DNA from: Frigidibacter mobilis
Lineage (GTDB): Bacteria; Pseudomonadota; Alphaproteobacteria; Rhodobacterales; Rhodobacteraceae
NCBI RefSeq assembly: GCF_001620265.1
Contig: NZ_CP012661.1
Span: 1,612,001-1,676,000, forward strand
DNA length: 64,000 bases
Direction of reading: 5' to 3'
The notes under the pieces are model-generated. The model was not told the DNA's origin, made no database searches, and saw only the letters and a list, made by a program, of their open reading frames with translations. Positions 19,735 to 28,732 of the stretch are shown here, piece after piece (position 1 is the stretch's first letter; each line of letters begins with the position of its first letter). A program made the position numbers and the translations under genes.

Positions 19735-20690
19735 GGGGCCCAGGCGTTCGTAGGGATCGCGCAACGCAAGATCCATGTCGCCGGCATGAAGCGTGCGGTC
19801 CTTCTCCTCGACGGCGTATTCCTGCGGCTTGCGGCTTGCGGCTTGCGGCTGTCGCTGATCTGATCCCAGGCCATCGAGGCGAGTTCGGTATGATCGGGCG
19901 ATCGCTGCGCATAGGCGTTGAACGCGGCTCGGGCCTCTTCGACCTCGAGCGCGCCCGCCCGCCGCACGGACGGGTCATCCGAGAACGGATGGTCGAAATC
20001 CGTCCGGCGGAACGGGGCGACGAGCTGCTGGAAGTCCTGCCGCTCCGACGAGGCAAAGACGTCCGGTCGCTCGTCAGCGAGATCGTGTTCCCGCAGCGTC
20101 AGATGATCGGCGAACGAAGTCTCGGTGCCATCTGCCTCATCGACATCGTCCACCGCGCGCAGGATGCGCGCATCGGTCAGGACATCGCCCAACCGGACGT
20201 GAACGGCCTCCAATCGGTCCAGCGTGTCCTCGCTATCCCCGCCTTTCGCCTGATCGAGGTTGTTTGCCTCGGTGACGGAGCGCAGATCCTGCGCCAGCCA
20301 ATGCCGCTCCAGCGCGGCGTTGCCCGCGCCTTCGCGCATGCGGGCGGCGACAGCCTCGGGATCGATACCTGTACCCTGCAGGGCTTCGGCGAGGCGCGCC
20401 TTTGTCTCATTGTCGTCGAGGCGGTCCAGCGTGTCCTCGCGCAGATTGGCACGCGCATAGATGCCATCGTGGGACGGCGCGTCGAGCAGGGCAGCGGAGC
20501 GATCCCCGAGCGGGTTGAGATGCGCGATCGAGGCCAGGACATCGGTAAGCTTGCGCTCGATCTCCGGCCGCGCCGTGGCAGGCGACGGGAGGCAGAGGTG
20601 AAGGCTTTTGCCAGAATTGGTAAGGCGGTAGAACAACCCCGGCGTGTGTGCAACGTCTTCGTTGCAGAAGATGACAGCATGCTCGACCCG
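19735..20690 (-). pseudogene. Truncated mobilisation/plasmid-type protein with heptanucleotide repeat frameshift
   Basis: A long charged frame lacking a normal start (nearest TTG at 20636; sense can be traced to about 20690, as FCNEDVAHTPGLFYRLTNSG). It is rich in helices (EAVAARMREGAGNAALERHW). Near 19850 the frame is lost at three full copies of GCGGCTT plus a partial one; removing two copies gives QEYAVEEKDRTLHAGDMDLA, which looks native. The 3' end is cut at the GST junction. The family could not be named with certainty; the setting suggests plasmid mobilisation or replication. Confidence 0.55.
19824..19850. repeat. Heptanucleotide tandem repeat (GCGGCTT x3 plus GCGGCT)
   Basis: Three perfect 7-base copies followed by six bases of a fourth, inside the truncated gene at 19735-20690. 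Loss of two copies would restore the reading frame. Confidence 0.85.
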
Positions 20691-20790
20691 AAACCAAATT
20701 CTAGCTCTGACAATAAGTTAAGTCTAATATTGGTTGATCGTGAGAGTGCCCCCTGGATCCAATGGCGCACAATCCCGGACGGAACGACCT

Positions 20791-21120
20791 ATGTATGACC
20801 CCATTTCCCGCCTATCCGAACCGCAGCCCCGGCAACTTGCCGCCGATCCCGGACACCTCGCAGCGTTCATCGAGGCTTGGGAGGCAGCCAGAATTTCCTA
20901 CGCTGATGTGCTCAGGGGCGGCGTTGACCGGTCCGATATCGAACTGGCGCGCGATCATGCCTATCGCCGCCTCCTGGACGCCGACCTGCAGATCCATCGG
21001 CTTGGCGGCACCGATGCCGTCCGTGTCGTCTCGGAATCCCTGGAAATGCGCATGAGCCAAGCCGGGTCGTGCCATTTCAAGCGCCTCTGGAGCGGACTTG
21101 TCCCGGGGAGGGGACATTGA
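20791..21120 (+). CDS. Hypothetical protein
   Basis: 109 residues from ATG 20791 (MYDPISRLSEPQPRQLAADP); the frame is open upstream to 20734 without a better site. Helical and soluble, with no recognised motif. Directly after it, another frame (about 21084-21262, reading GGWYRITIARGFWARRTGTG) looks coding-like, so the two may be one gene with a frameshift or two overlapping small genes. Function unknown. Confidence 0.45.
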   Translation: MYDPISRLSEPQPRQLAADPGHLAAFIEAWEAARISYADVLRGGVDRSDIELARDHAYRRLLDADLQIHRLGGTDAVRVVSESLEMRMSQAGSCHFKRLWSGLVPGRGH

Positions 21121-21360
21121 CCTTGGCGGGGAAAAGGACGGCGGCTGGTACCGCATAACAATCGCCCGCGGATTCTGGGCACGCCGGACCGGCACAGGAC
21201 GCCGGGCCCCGATCTTTGCGGCAGCCTGGCCAGACGCCGGCAGCGTCGACCAATGGCGATGAGACATCACGGAGCTGAATCGATCCGTGCAGATTGATTC
21301 AGAAACGGAATTGGACAGGGAAGCGCGCCTCGGGGCATCCTCGGACGAGGAGGTGCCGTC

Positions 21361-21601
21361 ATGTCTGCCGTCTGTCTGCGCAAGGTCGATGCCACCAGAA
21401 ACATGGCCCGCTTCTACCATGTCGATCTCGCGCCGAACCTTTTTGGCGAGGTCTGCGTGGTCAGAACCTGGGGGCGGATCGGCACGCAGGGGCGGGTGAT
21501 GATTGAAACCCGCAGATCTGAAAAGTGCGCGCAGGTCAGCGCAGGTCAGCGCAGTCCGGCTGGTACGGGCAAAGCTGCGCCGCGGGTGTGTGGCTGCCTG
21601 A
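21361..21601 (+). pseudogene. WGR-domain protein, frameshifted by a 10-bp tandem duplication
   Basis: The N-terminal part is a WGR domain (RFYHVDLAPNLFGEVCVVRT then WGRIGTQGRVMIETR). The expected last helix (VRLVRAKLRRG) is in another frame, reached after two tandem copies of GCAGGTCAGC at 21531-21550. Deleting one copy gives a continuous 76-residue protein ending at TGA 21599-21601, the usual size for free-standing WGR proteins. A GAGGAGGT site precedes the start. WGR domains bind nucleic acid or partner proteins; role here unknown. Confidence 0.75.
21531..21550. repeat. 10-bp tandem duplication inside WGR gene
   Basis: GCAGGTCAGC occurs twice without a gap, followed by GCAG of a third copy. 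Confidence 0.9.
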
Positions 21602-21810
21602 TAGCAAAGAATGCGCTCAATCTTTGGGCCTGCCCACCGGACATGCTTCAGCGTCCTTGAGGCCCATCAGCGTGCAGTGGAAGTCGGTCAGTGACAAGGG
21701 GCCTTGCCCGACACATTTCATAATAAATCTCAACATCCCGCCATCGTCTCAGATGCGATCTTCGGCGAGCAGGGCCGACCAGCTACGAGCGGCCGCGATC
21801 AAAGGAAAAG

Positions 21811-22626
21811 ATGATGCTTCGCTCCCCAGCCTTCACTGCCCCGTTGGGGCTTACCTTGCTGCTTGCCGCTCAAGCGAGCGGTGCAGGGCTCGACCCTGTT
21901 CCGGCGGACACCGCCCCTGTCGCAGTCTTTCGGGAAGAACGCCCGGAATGGGACGTGGTACTGGGCGCAGGGATCAGCCATCAGCCTGAATACGAAGGCA
22001 GCGACGAAATGGACTCCTCGCCCTTCCCCTTCATCTCTCTCACCTATGGCCGCTTCGGCATCGGCCCCGAGGCGTTCAGCTTCGCAATCTTCGACACCGA
22101 CAGATTGGACCTTGGCGTTTCTCTGGGGTACGGCGGTGGCCGCGACCCGGACGACATCGACTCTGGCTATCTCGACGGGTTCGCAGAAATCGATGCCTCG
22201 GCCATTTTTGGCGCCCGTCTGGGCTATAGCTTCGGGCCGGCCGAGGCATATGTCGAGCTGGAACACTATCTTGGCGGTTCAGATGGCACCTCGGCCACCG
22301 TTGGTGTGGAATACGAACAGGATCTCACTGCCCGGCTTAGCCTGAACGCCAACCTCTCTGCAACCTTCTCGGATGACAAGTACATGGAGTCCTATTTCGG
22401 CGTAACCGCCGCAGACGCCCTGCTGACCGGCTATGAGCCCTACAAGGCAGGCTCGGGGCTGCGTCGGGTGGATCTGTCCATTGGGGCCCAGTATGCCCTT
22501 ACCGAACGCTGGTTCGTGATGGGCGAAATCGGCGTGGGGCAGCTTTCGGACGATGCCAAGGACAGCCCGATCGTGCGCGACGATGTGCAGTCAAAAGCGA
22601 CGATGCTGGTGGGCTTCCGCTTCTGA
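21811..22626 (+). CDS. MipA/OmpV-family outer-membrane protein
   Basis: 271 residues, starting at ATG 21811 (a second ATG follows at 21814) after AAAGGAAAAG. A signal peptide (GLTLLLAAQASGAG) is followed by a beta-strand-rich barrel with alternating hydrophobic residues, the opening VVLGAGISHQPEYEGSDE typical of MipA/OmpV and a C-terminal Phe (MLVGFRF) as the barrel-assembly signal. Family members act as outer-membrane scaffolds or channels. It is flanked by debris but looks intact. Confidence 0.9.
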   Translation: MMLRSPAFTAPLGLTLLLAAQASGAGLDPVPADTAPVAVFREERPEWDVVLGAGISHQPEYEGSDEMDSSPFPFISLTYGRFGIGPEAFSFAIFDTDRLDLGVSLGYGGGRDPDDIDSGYLDGFAEIDASAIFGARLGYSFGPAEAYVELEHYLGGSDGTSATVGVEYEQDLTARLSLNANLSATFSDDKYMESYFGVTAADALLTGYEPYKAGSGLRRVDLSIGAQYALTERWFVMGEIGVGQLSDDAKDSPIVRDDVQSKATMLVGFRF

Positions 22627-22689
22627 AGCCTGCACACGCAGATGCTAGTGCCCGGTAGGGGCGGCGCAAGTCGCTCGAACCACTTCGCG

Positions 22690-22856
22690 GCACGGCGTTG
22701 CGGGATGAGGTTCGTGATTGCACCGTGGAACCTCTCGGCGGAGAGGTTCACGGTCTCGGATGGGCGTGGATGGTCCGGCCGATGTCGGTTGCCGTCGCGC
22801 CCATCTCAATGGCGAGCACTTCGGCGATCCACTCGCTTGCATTCGGCCCGCCGCTC
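22690..22856 (-). pseudogene. C-terminal remnant of a dihydrolipoamide dehydrogenase-type flavoprotein
   Basis: The minus strand encodes GPNASEWIAEVLAIEMGATA and TDIGRTIHAHP, then in another frame SETVNLSAERFHG, matching the dimerisation domain around the active-site HAHPTLSE motif of lipoamide dehydrogenases. The conserved segment has a small deletion and a frameshift. Its 5' side is cut where IS5-type transposase sequence begins at about 22857. Confidence 0.65.
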
Positions 22857-23184
22857 CTCCGCAGACACCGGGCTATCATCCAGCGGCAGGCAACTGCGAT
22901 CTCACCGATCCGCAAGAATGGGCAACCTGGGAAAGAGAACTGGCCCGCCCTGATCGCCTGAAACAAAACCCTGTGCGCAACCAGGCCCTATGGCAGGGCG
23001 CTCTGGAAGCGCAGGACAGGATACCATGCCCGGAGCCGCATCGAGGCGACGTTGCCTCAAGGCCTTCGGTGGGCGCATCGGCGCAAGAGGCCCGGTCCGC
23101 CAAGCCACCGAAATCCATATCCGCGTTGCCCTCATCAACCGCGCCAAAGCACTCGGCACCGCCGAGATCGTCCGCATGGCCTGA
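22857..23184 (+). pseudogene. IS5-family transposase, C-terminal remnant
   Basis: Spread over three frames are ATAISPIRKNGQPGKENWPA, then NKTLCATRPYGRALWKRR with GYHARSRIEA (the Y-(2)-R-(3)-E signature of IS5 DDE transposases), then CLKAFGGRIGARGPVRQATE and a tail ending ALGTAEIVRMA. The N-terminal half is missing. A related N-terminal half lies at 29219-29720 in opposite orientation. Confidence 0.8.
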
Positions 23185-23243
23185 TGCCGAAGGGGAAAGG
23201 GGTTCTCATGCCTCAGGCGTGAGTTGTGCAACGACGCCCTTCG

Positions 23244-24170
23244 TCACGCAGGCGCCTCCTCCGGCGCGAGTTGCGCAGCCCATAAAGCATATTGCCCCGG
23301 CGGTTTGCCGACTTCGCGCGCGAAGGCTGTGTTGAACGCACTGGCTGAGCCATAGCCCAGGGCCGCGCCGATCTGAGCCAGACTGCCGTCGCCGCGCCGC
23401 AGCCGGTCCTTGGCGAGGCTCATCCGCCAGCCGGTGAGATAGGCCATCGGCGCGCTGCCGACCTCGCGCTCGAACCGCGCGAAGAAGGCAGAGCGCGACA
23501 GGCCCGCGGCGCGGGCCAGGTCCGCCACCGTCCACGGCTGCGCCGGATCGGCGTGCAAGGCGCGCAGGGCGACGGCCAGATGCGGATCGCTCAGGCCCCG
23601 CAGCAGGCCGGGCGGAGCGGTGATGCCGCCTGAGGCGCGGAAGGCCTCGATCAGCAGGACCTCCAGCAGCCGCTCCAGCACCACCTCGCGCCCCGGCCGG
23701 CTCGCCCGCGCCTCATCCGCGACCAGCCGGATCAGCGTTCCCATCCGCGCCTCGCCGCGGATGACCACAAGATCGGGAAGCAGGGTCAGCAGCAGTGCCG
23801 CATCCCGCGCGCCGAAGGTGCAATGGCCGACCAGCTGCTGCGTCGTGACGGGCAGGTCCGGGTCGCCGATGCGCACCTGCCCGGGGGCGAGGATGACGGG
23901 TTCGGTGAATTGCCCCGCCGGCAGGATCGGATCCGGGCTGGAGAGGGTAAAGCGTCGTGCGGCCGGGATCAGGACGAAATCGCCCTCGTCCAGCAGGATC
24001 GGCGCCCGGCCGTCGACTTCCAGCAGCGCCTGGCCCGCAAGCGACAGGTTGTAGAAGACGATGCTGTCCTCCTCGCGGCGCACCCGCCAGGCCCCCGAGG
24101 CACTGGCGATCTTGGCATAGGGGGCACCGGGGCGGAGCAGGGTCACAATCTGGGTAAGAGGATCGGTCAT
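23244..24170 (-). CDS. AraC-family transcriptional regulator with cupin sensor
   Basis: 308 residues from ATG 24170, after GGGAGCC. The N-terminal ~190 residues form a cupin-type sensor (LLEVDGRAPILLDEGDFVLI). The C-terminal double HTH has both AraC helices (VADLARAAGLSRSAFFARFE and LAQIGAALGYGSASAFNTAF). It is divergent from an SDR gene at 24277; such pairs usually mean that the regulator controls the reductase. Confidence 0.93.
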   Translation of the reverse strand: MTDPLTQIVTLLRPGAPYAKIASASGAWRVRREEDSIVFYNLSLAGQALLEVDGRAPILLDEGDFVLIPAARRFTLSSPDPILPAGQFTEPVILAPGQVRIGDPDLPVTTQQLVGHCTFGARDAALLLTLLPDLVVIRGEARMGTLIRLVADEARASRPGREVVLERLLEVLLIEAFRASGGITAPPGLLRGLSDPHLAVALRALHADPAQPWTVADLARAAGLSRSAFFARFEREVGSAPMAYLTGWRMSLAKDRLRRGDGSLAQIGAALGYGSASAFNTAFAREVGKPPGQYALWAAQLAPEEAPA

Positions 24171-24276
24171 GGCGGCTCCCGGATTGGACGGATGATAAAT
24201 CATCCCGGACTTCGGATTATAGGCCGTCGCGGCATCCGTGGCTAGATAGGTCCGGCAACAGCAAAAGGACCATCCC

Positions 24277-25029
24277 ATGCCCACCATCCTGATCACCGGC
24301 TGCTCTTCTGGCTTTGGCCTCGACACAGCGCGGCACTTCCTCGCCGAAGGCTGGACCGTCATCGCCACGATGCGGACCCCGAAGCCCGACCTGCTCCCTG
24401 CCTCCGATCGGCTGACGATCCTGCCGCTTGATGTCACCGATCCGGCGAGCATTGCTGCCGCGGTGGCGGCCGCGGGCGAGATCGACGTGCTGGTGAACAA
24501 CGCCGGTATCGGCTGGCTCAATGCGGTCGAGGGCACGCCGATCCCCGTCGTGCGCGACATCTTCGAGACCAACACCATCGGCACCATCGCCATGATCCAG
24601 GCCGTGCTGCCACAGTTCCGCACCCGCCGCGCGGGCGTGATCATCAACGTCACCTCCAGCGTGACGCTGAAAAATTACGACCTGCTGTCGGTCTATACCG
24701 CCAGCAAGGCTGCCGTGAACGCGCTGACCGAGGTGATGGCGCTGGAGCTGGCCCCCTTTGGCATCCGCGCTCATGTGGTGCTGCCAGGCCAGGCGCCGGG
24801 CACCGCCTTTGCCGCGAATGCCCGCGCGCGACTGGCACAGGAGGGCGGCTTCCCGGAACCCTATGCCGAGATGATCCAGGCGGTCTTCGCGCGGCTCACC
24901 AGCGGGTCCGATGACGAGAAGACCAGGCCCGAAGACGTGACCGCTGCGATCTGGCGCGTGGCGACCGATCCGGCCGCACCGATGCGCCTGCCCGCAGGCG
25001 CTGATGCCGTGGCGCTGTTCAAGGGCTGA
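24277..25029 (+). CDS. Short-chain dehydrogenase/reductase
   Basis: 250 residues. It shows the cofactor motif ILITGCSSGFGLDTARHF (TGxxxGxG), a DV pair after strand 3 (LPLDVTDPAS), the NNAG motif, a catalytic Ser (NVTSSVTLK) and YTASK (active-site Tyr/Lys). Substrate unknown. It is the head-to-head partner of the AraC-family gene; the 106-base gap 24171-24276 should hold both promoters. Confidence 0.93.
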   Translation: MPTILITGCSSGFGLDTARHFLAEGWTVIATMRTPKPDLLPASDRLTILPLDVTDPASIAAAVAAAGEIDVLVNNAGIGWLNAVEGTPIPVVRDIFETNTIGTIAMIQAVLPQFRTRRAGVIINVTSSVTLKNYDLLSVYTASKAAVNALTEVMALELAPFGIRAHVVLPGQAPGTAFAANARARLAQEGGFPEPYAEMIQAVFARLTSGSDDEKTRPEDVTAAIWRVATDPAAPMRLPAGADAVALFKG

Positions 25030-25268
25030 GGCAGGGCTTGGGGCGCAGCCGACGTCGTCGTGCTGCGCCCGCAGTCATGGGCATCCGCCTGCGAGGTCGG
25101 CCCTGCTGGGTCGAAGCTGCGCTGTACACAGACGACCATTCTCGGGAACGCCGTGAAACAATGGTAATCTTGAACGGTGGGTTGGGCCAACTCTGCACTT
25201 TGTCACGTCTCGGATGGCGTAGCCCCATACTGCACTCCTGCAAGACGCTCCAAGCCCTTCCACGCCTT
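25030..25268. other. Non-coding stretch downstream of SDR gene
   Basis: About 240 bases; no convincing gene, only frames that are shadows or unsupported. Confidence 0.4.
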
Positions 25269-25760
25269 TCAAGAAGCCTTTTGCCGGGCGGCTTCCATAT
25301 GATCCAGGACGAGTGCGGCGATCTGCTCAGGCTGGTCTTCCGGCGCAAAGTGCCCACACGCGTCAAGGATCGTGCTGAAACAGGCTCGGCGGACTGATCC
25401 AGCCAGACCAAGGTCACCCGAACTGCCTTCCAACCTCAGCGACCGTGTAGTCGTTCGCGATAACCTCGTTCGAGATGAGGTGATCGTATTCGGCCAGCTC
25501 TGATGATGTGACAGGCGGTCACTGAGCGCCTGGATCGAGGCGCAGGCCATGCTGGCGCCGGTCTCGGCGACGGACAGTCGCCCCACCTCGAAACAGGTGC
25601 CTTCGCTGAGCGCCTTGCCCGCATCAAGCGGAGCGCGTCCCTGAAGAGGGTTTCGTGACAAGGAACTGATGTCGAAGTGGATAGACGGCAACAGGTGAGG
25701 GGGCACATGTTGATCTGATCGACTCCGCTCCATCAGATGGACAGCAAGATCGTGGATCCC
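25269..25760 (-). pseudogene. Degenerate coding remnants, including an alpha/beta-hydrolase-like C-terminus
   Basis: The last piece (FSTILDACGHFAPEDQPEQI to a stop at 25269) has the DxCGHFxxEDQPEQI pattern of the C-terminal catalytic-His region of alpha/beta hydrolases. Upstream, other frames hold isolated native-looking pieces (LAEYDHLISNEVIANDYTVA at about 25435-25500) that do not join without indels and may belong to a different gene. The region is best read as a graveyard of one or two genes. Confidence 0.5.
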
Positions 25761-25761
25761 G

Positions 25762-26322
25762 TCAGCTGTCTTCGGCTGCTTCGTCAATCAGCCTCCGAAC
25801 GACGCTGACGGGCAGGAACATCCTCAACGGGTTCGATGCAAGCGTCTGGAACCCATAGCTTTCGTAAAGCGCCTTGCGGCGTGCGACGCGGTCGGGGTCG
25901 CCACAGTCGAGAGCGTCGAGCATGACGACCGCGACGCCGATGGCATCGGCGGCGACCGCAATCCGGCGCAGGGCATCGACGAGCAAATCTCCGCCATAGC
26001 CGCCCCCGCGGAACCTCTGGTCACGCCCGATCATCGAGATGTATGCGGCGGGAATGCTGCCATGCGAGGGCCGGGTCCGCGCGAACTTTGTGGGCAGATC
26101 AGCAAAGTGAACGGCATGGGCATTCAGAGCGTAGAAGCCGATAACCGCGCCGACAGGGTCAACCATCACATAGAGACGAACATTGTCCGCCTTGGCGAGC
26201 TTGTTGGCCGTCTTCTGGAAGTAGTTGTCGACCTGCTCGACGCCGCAAGAAAAAGCCGCTCGATCATGTTTCTCTGGATCGAACGGCTCAATGGTGTAAG
26301 CGGCGTGTTGTGATGCCGCCAT
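25762..26322 (-). CDS. GNAT-family acetyltransferase toxin (TacT-like)
   Basis: 186 residues starting directly behind the antitoxin stop (TAAATG). The GNAT fold is visible from IGFYALNAHAVHF through the acetyl-CoA loop RDQRFRGGGYGGDLLVDAL to YESYGFQTL. The N-terminal FDPEKHDRAAFSCGVEQVDN is typical of the TacT/AtaT toxin branch. Known members acetylate the amino group of charged tRNAs and block translation. Substrate here is unproven. Confidence 0.9.
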   Translation of the reverse strand: MAASQHAAYTIEPFDPEKHDRAAFSCGVEQVDNYFQKTANKLAKADNVRLYVMVDPVGAVIGFYALNAHAVHFADLPTKFARTRPSHGSIPAAYISMIGRDQRFRGGGYGGDLLVDALRRIAVAADAIGVAVVMLDALDCGDPDRVARRKALYESYGFQTLASNPLRMFLPVSVVRRLIDEAAEDS

Positions 26323-26631
26323 TTACTGCGACACAACCGTTTTGCCGTGCCGACGGAAGGCCGTGCGCAGCGGATCAGCCGGTGCCGCAGGGGCATCAAG
26401 CGCCGCGAAAAATGCGTCATGATCGACCGGCTGCAGCACCGTCCGTTCATGCGCCGCGATCGTCGCCAGCGCTGCTTGGTAGGCAGCATTCATCGTGAAG
26501 ACGGAATCGTCGACGCCGGAGAGCGCCGCCGCCCGCTGAATCGCTGTCTTGATGCGCGGCTTGGTCCGGAAATTCATCCGGGCCTCGTTGCGCTCATCGA
26601 TTGCGCGGGTGGTATCGTGGAAACCAAGCAT
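26323..26631 (-). CDS. DUF1778 ribbon-helix-helix antitoxin (TacA-like)
   Basis: 102 residues from ATG 26631 after AGGAGA. An N-terminal RHH-like segment (MNFRTKPRIKTAIQRAAALS) is followed by a region (VDHDAFFAALDAPA) typical of the toxin-wrapping tail of DUF1778 antitoxins. It is immediately upstream of the GNAT toxin, the usual operon order. It should bind its own promoter, where an inverted repeat is present. Confidence 0.88.
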   Translation of the reverse strand: MLGFHDTTRAIDERNEARMNFRTKPRIKTAIQRAAALSGVDDSVFTMNAAYQAALATIAAHERTVLQPVDHDAFFAALDAPAAPADPLRTAFRRHGKTVVSQ

Positions 26632-26657
26632 GGCCGTCTCCTGTTAGCTTGACCAAC

Positions 26658-26680
26658 ATGTACGCCGAATTGACGTACAT
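26658..26680. promoter_or_regulatory. Inverted repeat upstream of toxin-antitoxin operon, candidate operator
   Basis: ATGTACG at 26658-26664 pairs with CGTACAT at 26674-26680 (9-base spacer), 27 bases before the antitoxin start. RHH antitoxins bind such palindromes to autoregulate. Confidence 0.55.
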
Positions 26681-26827
26681 TTCAAGTGCCCGATATGAAG
26701 CCCTGGCGGCTGCCTCACCCGAAGCGCAGTTTGGCATCGGTGAAGGTATACACGTTTACGATGACCCCCTCAGTGACGCCGATTACCGTGCCCGTATCTC
26801 CCGTGACAGGCGCCGCGACCCGAACCG

Positions 26828-27844
26828 GTGCCGCGGCCGAAAAAGCCGAAGAAGCCGAAGCCGAGCAAGAACAGGATCACACAGAAGAAGCGCGACGCCG
26901 AACACGCTGATGCTGTCGCCGCCTGGGAACGGGAGTGTGCTCGCGCGGAGGCGGCAAATGTGGACCTGCTGGCGCAGTGGGAAAAAGACAACGGGCGGCA
27001 TCTGCATGCGCACCGCAGGGAGCGGAAGAGGAAGGCGCCGGAGGTCGTGGCCTACCAGACCGCGATGGCGGCGTTTCAGGATCGTTACCATGAGGCGGTC
27101 GGCAAGCGCTGCGGCCTGCTGCGCAACGGGCCCGGCAATGAGCGCTTGTCGATGAAGCAGTATGCCGACCGGAAGGCACATGCAAAGCAGGTGGCGGCGG
27201 ACGACGAAGCGCAACGGTGGATGGCCCAAAAGATCGTGCGGAAGGAACAGGCGCAGGAGGAAAAGGAAAGGGAACAGGCGCTGGCGGCCGAGCGCCTGAC
27301 CGGCATGGCCGGGAAACTGGAAGACCACATGGCGGCTACGGTGGCCGCGGCTTCGAAGTTGGCAGGGCGGGAGGCGGCGGTGGCCGAGCGCGAGGAGTTC
27401 GCCAACACCAGAGAGCGGGCGCAGGCGCAGACGGCAGACATGCAGGCCGGACAGACGATCGCGCTGCACAACGGCGAGACGCGGCTGGCGACCGAGCGCT
27501 CGGCGCTCCATCGGGAACGGCTCGCGTCCCGAAACGAAGCGCGGGCGCGCGAAGCCGATCTGGATCGGCGCGAACAGACCGTTGCCTCGCAAGAACAGGA
27601 AGTTGCGGAGGCCGTCGAAGCGATCGGCGATATGGTCGAGCAGACGGAGCGGGGTGAAATCACTGCCGAGGGCGGGAAGATGGAAATGGGCTACATCCCT
27701 CGTTTCGTCCAGCGCTGTGCGGTCACCCCGCCCGACGCGCGGTCCCCGGTGCAGCATCTCGTCGCAAGGTTCGTGGGGCTGCTGAAGCGCGTGGTTACGG
27801 CCTGGGGCGGCGGGTCGGAACCCCGGAGAAACGAACCGCAATAG
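26828..27844 (+). CDS. Coiled-coil mobilisation-type protein (C-terminal region of a Mob-like relaxase)
   Basis: 338 residues, very rich in Lys, Glu, Ala and Arg. A basic N-terminus (PKKPKKPKPSKNRITQKKRD) is followed by a long predicted coiled coil (about residues 100-260). This resembles the tail of plasmid Mob proteins of Rhodobacterales, but no relaxase catalytic domain (HUH/Tyr motifs) is present here or just upstream. The frames before 26828 (GEGIHVYDDPLSDADYRARI) look like an earlier piece of the same gene joined by a frameshift. Likely a truncated plasmid gene. Confidence 0.55.
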   Translation: MPRPKKPKKPKPSKNRITQKKRDAEHADAVAAWERECARAEAANVDLLAQWEKDNGRHLHAHRRERKRKAPEVVAYQTAMAAFQDRYHEAVGKRCGLLRNGPGNERLSMKQYADRKAHAKQVAADDEAQRWMAQKIVRKEQAQEEKEREQALAAERLTGMAGKLEDHMAATVAAASKLAGREAAVAEREEFANTRERAQAQTADMQAGQTIALHNGETRLATERSALHRERLASRNEARAREADLDRREQTVASQEQEVAEAVEAIGDMVEQTERGEITAEGGKMEMGYIPRFVQRCAVTPPDARSPVQHLVARFVGLLKRVVTAWGGGSEPRRNEPQ

Positions 27845-27992
27845 GTGCGGGAATAGACTGCGGCCGACGGTGTCGATCGCGTTCCTGTCGGAAGAGGCCG
27901 CCGTTGAAGGCGCATGGGGCCGGACCGTTACGCGGCGAGGAAAAAGGGTCGGCAGTCTCCGCCATTCAAGAGAAGAAAAAACGGAGGCGCCG

Positions 27993-28556
27993 ATGTCAGC
28001 TGTCGCTGCACGGGCCGAAGCATTCGACCTGGCCGCGAGGCGACGGAAGAGAAGATTCATCTCTGAAAAAGGGGAGAGTGGAAGGGAAGCGGCATTGACG
28101 TCAACGTTGGGTAAGCTGCAGCGGCCAAGCGGAAAAGCGTGTGTCAATGCGCAGGCCCAGACGATGCGCAGCGCGAGTCAGGCGGTCGCGGCGCGCATGG
28201 AGGCAGTGGCCGAAGGACTGGACTTGCTCGTGGCTGGCGCCGTTGCCTGGCGGCCTGGGGCAGATAACAAACCCGAACGGATGACATTCGGTCCGCAAGC
28301 CCCGAAGGATACAGATGCACGGCAGGCCATCGCCGAGACCGTTGCCGTCGCCGGGCCCTTGCTGACGCGGCTTGCCAAGCTTGTGCAGGTCGCGGTGGAC
28401 GCCGTCCTCGGCCGCGAGCGCCGAAAGTTGGCGCGAGACGCTGCGGAGCTGGCGGCAGTGCGCGCGGAAATGGGTCTGCCGGAGGATGGACGCCTCCGGC
28501 GAGTCCGTGACGCTCACCAGATCTTGGGAAGCGACGACCCCGGCCTTGGATCATAG
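27993..28556 (+). CDS. Hypothetical protein, Mob-tail related
   Basis: 187 residues from ATG 27993 with an ACGGAGGCG site. It starts with a short basic stretch (AARRRKRRF) and ends with a helical region (LARDAAELAAVRAEMGLPED) like that at the C-termini of Rhodobacterales mobilisation proteins. It lies 150 bases after the coiled-coil gene on the same strand. Function unknown; plasmid origin inferred. Confidence 0.55.
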   Translation: MSAVAARAEAFDLAARRRKRRFISEKGESGREAALTSTLGKLQRPSGKACVNAQAQTMRSASQAVAARMEAVAEGLDLLVAGAVAWRPGADNKPERMTFGPQAPKDTDARQAIAETVAVAGPLLTRLAKLVQVAVDAVLGRERRKLARDAAELAAVRAEMGLPEDGRLRRVRDAHQILGSDDPGLGS

Positions 28557-28732
28557 GGCTGGGGCAACGTCAGCTCATGCTGCGGGTCGTTCTGAACGCG
28601 CGCGGCACCGAGGACCGGACGCCGATCGCAGCTCCCAGCGAGAAATGCTAAACATGTGGACAACGGACGGACGCTTGTTCTCAGCCCCGTTTGCGCCCCT
28701 ATGATGGGTGTCGGTCAACAACGAGCACCGAC

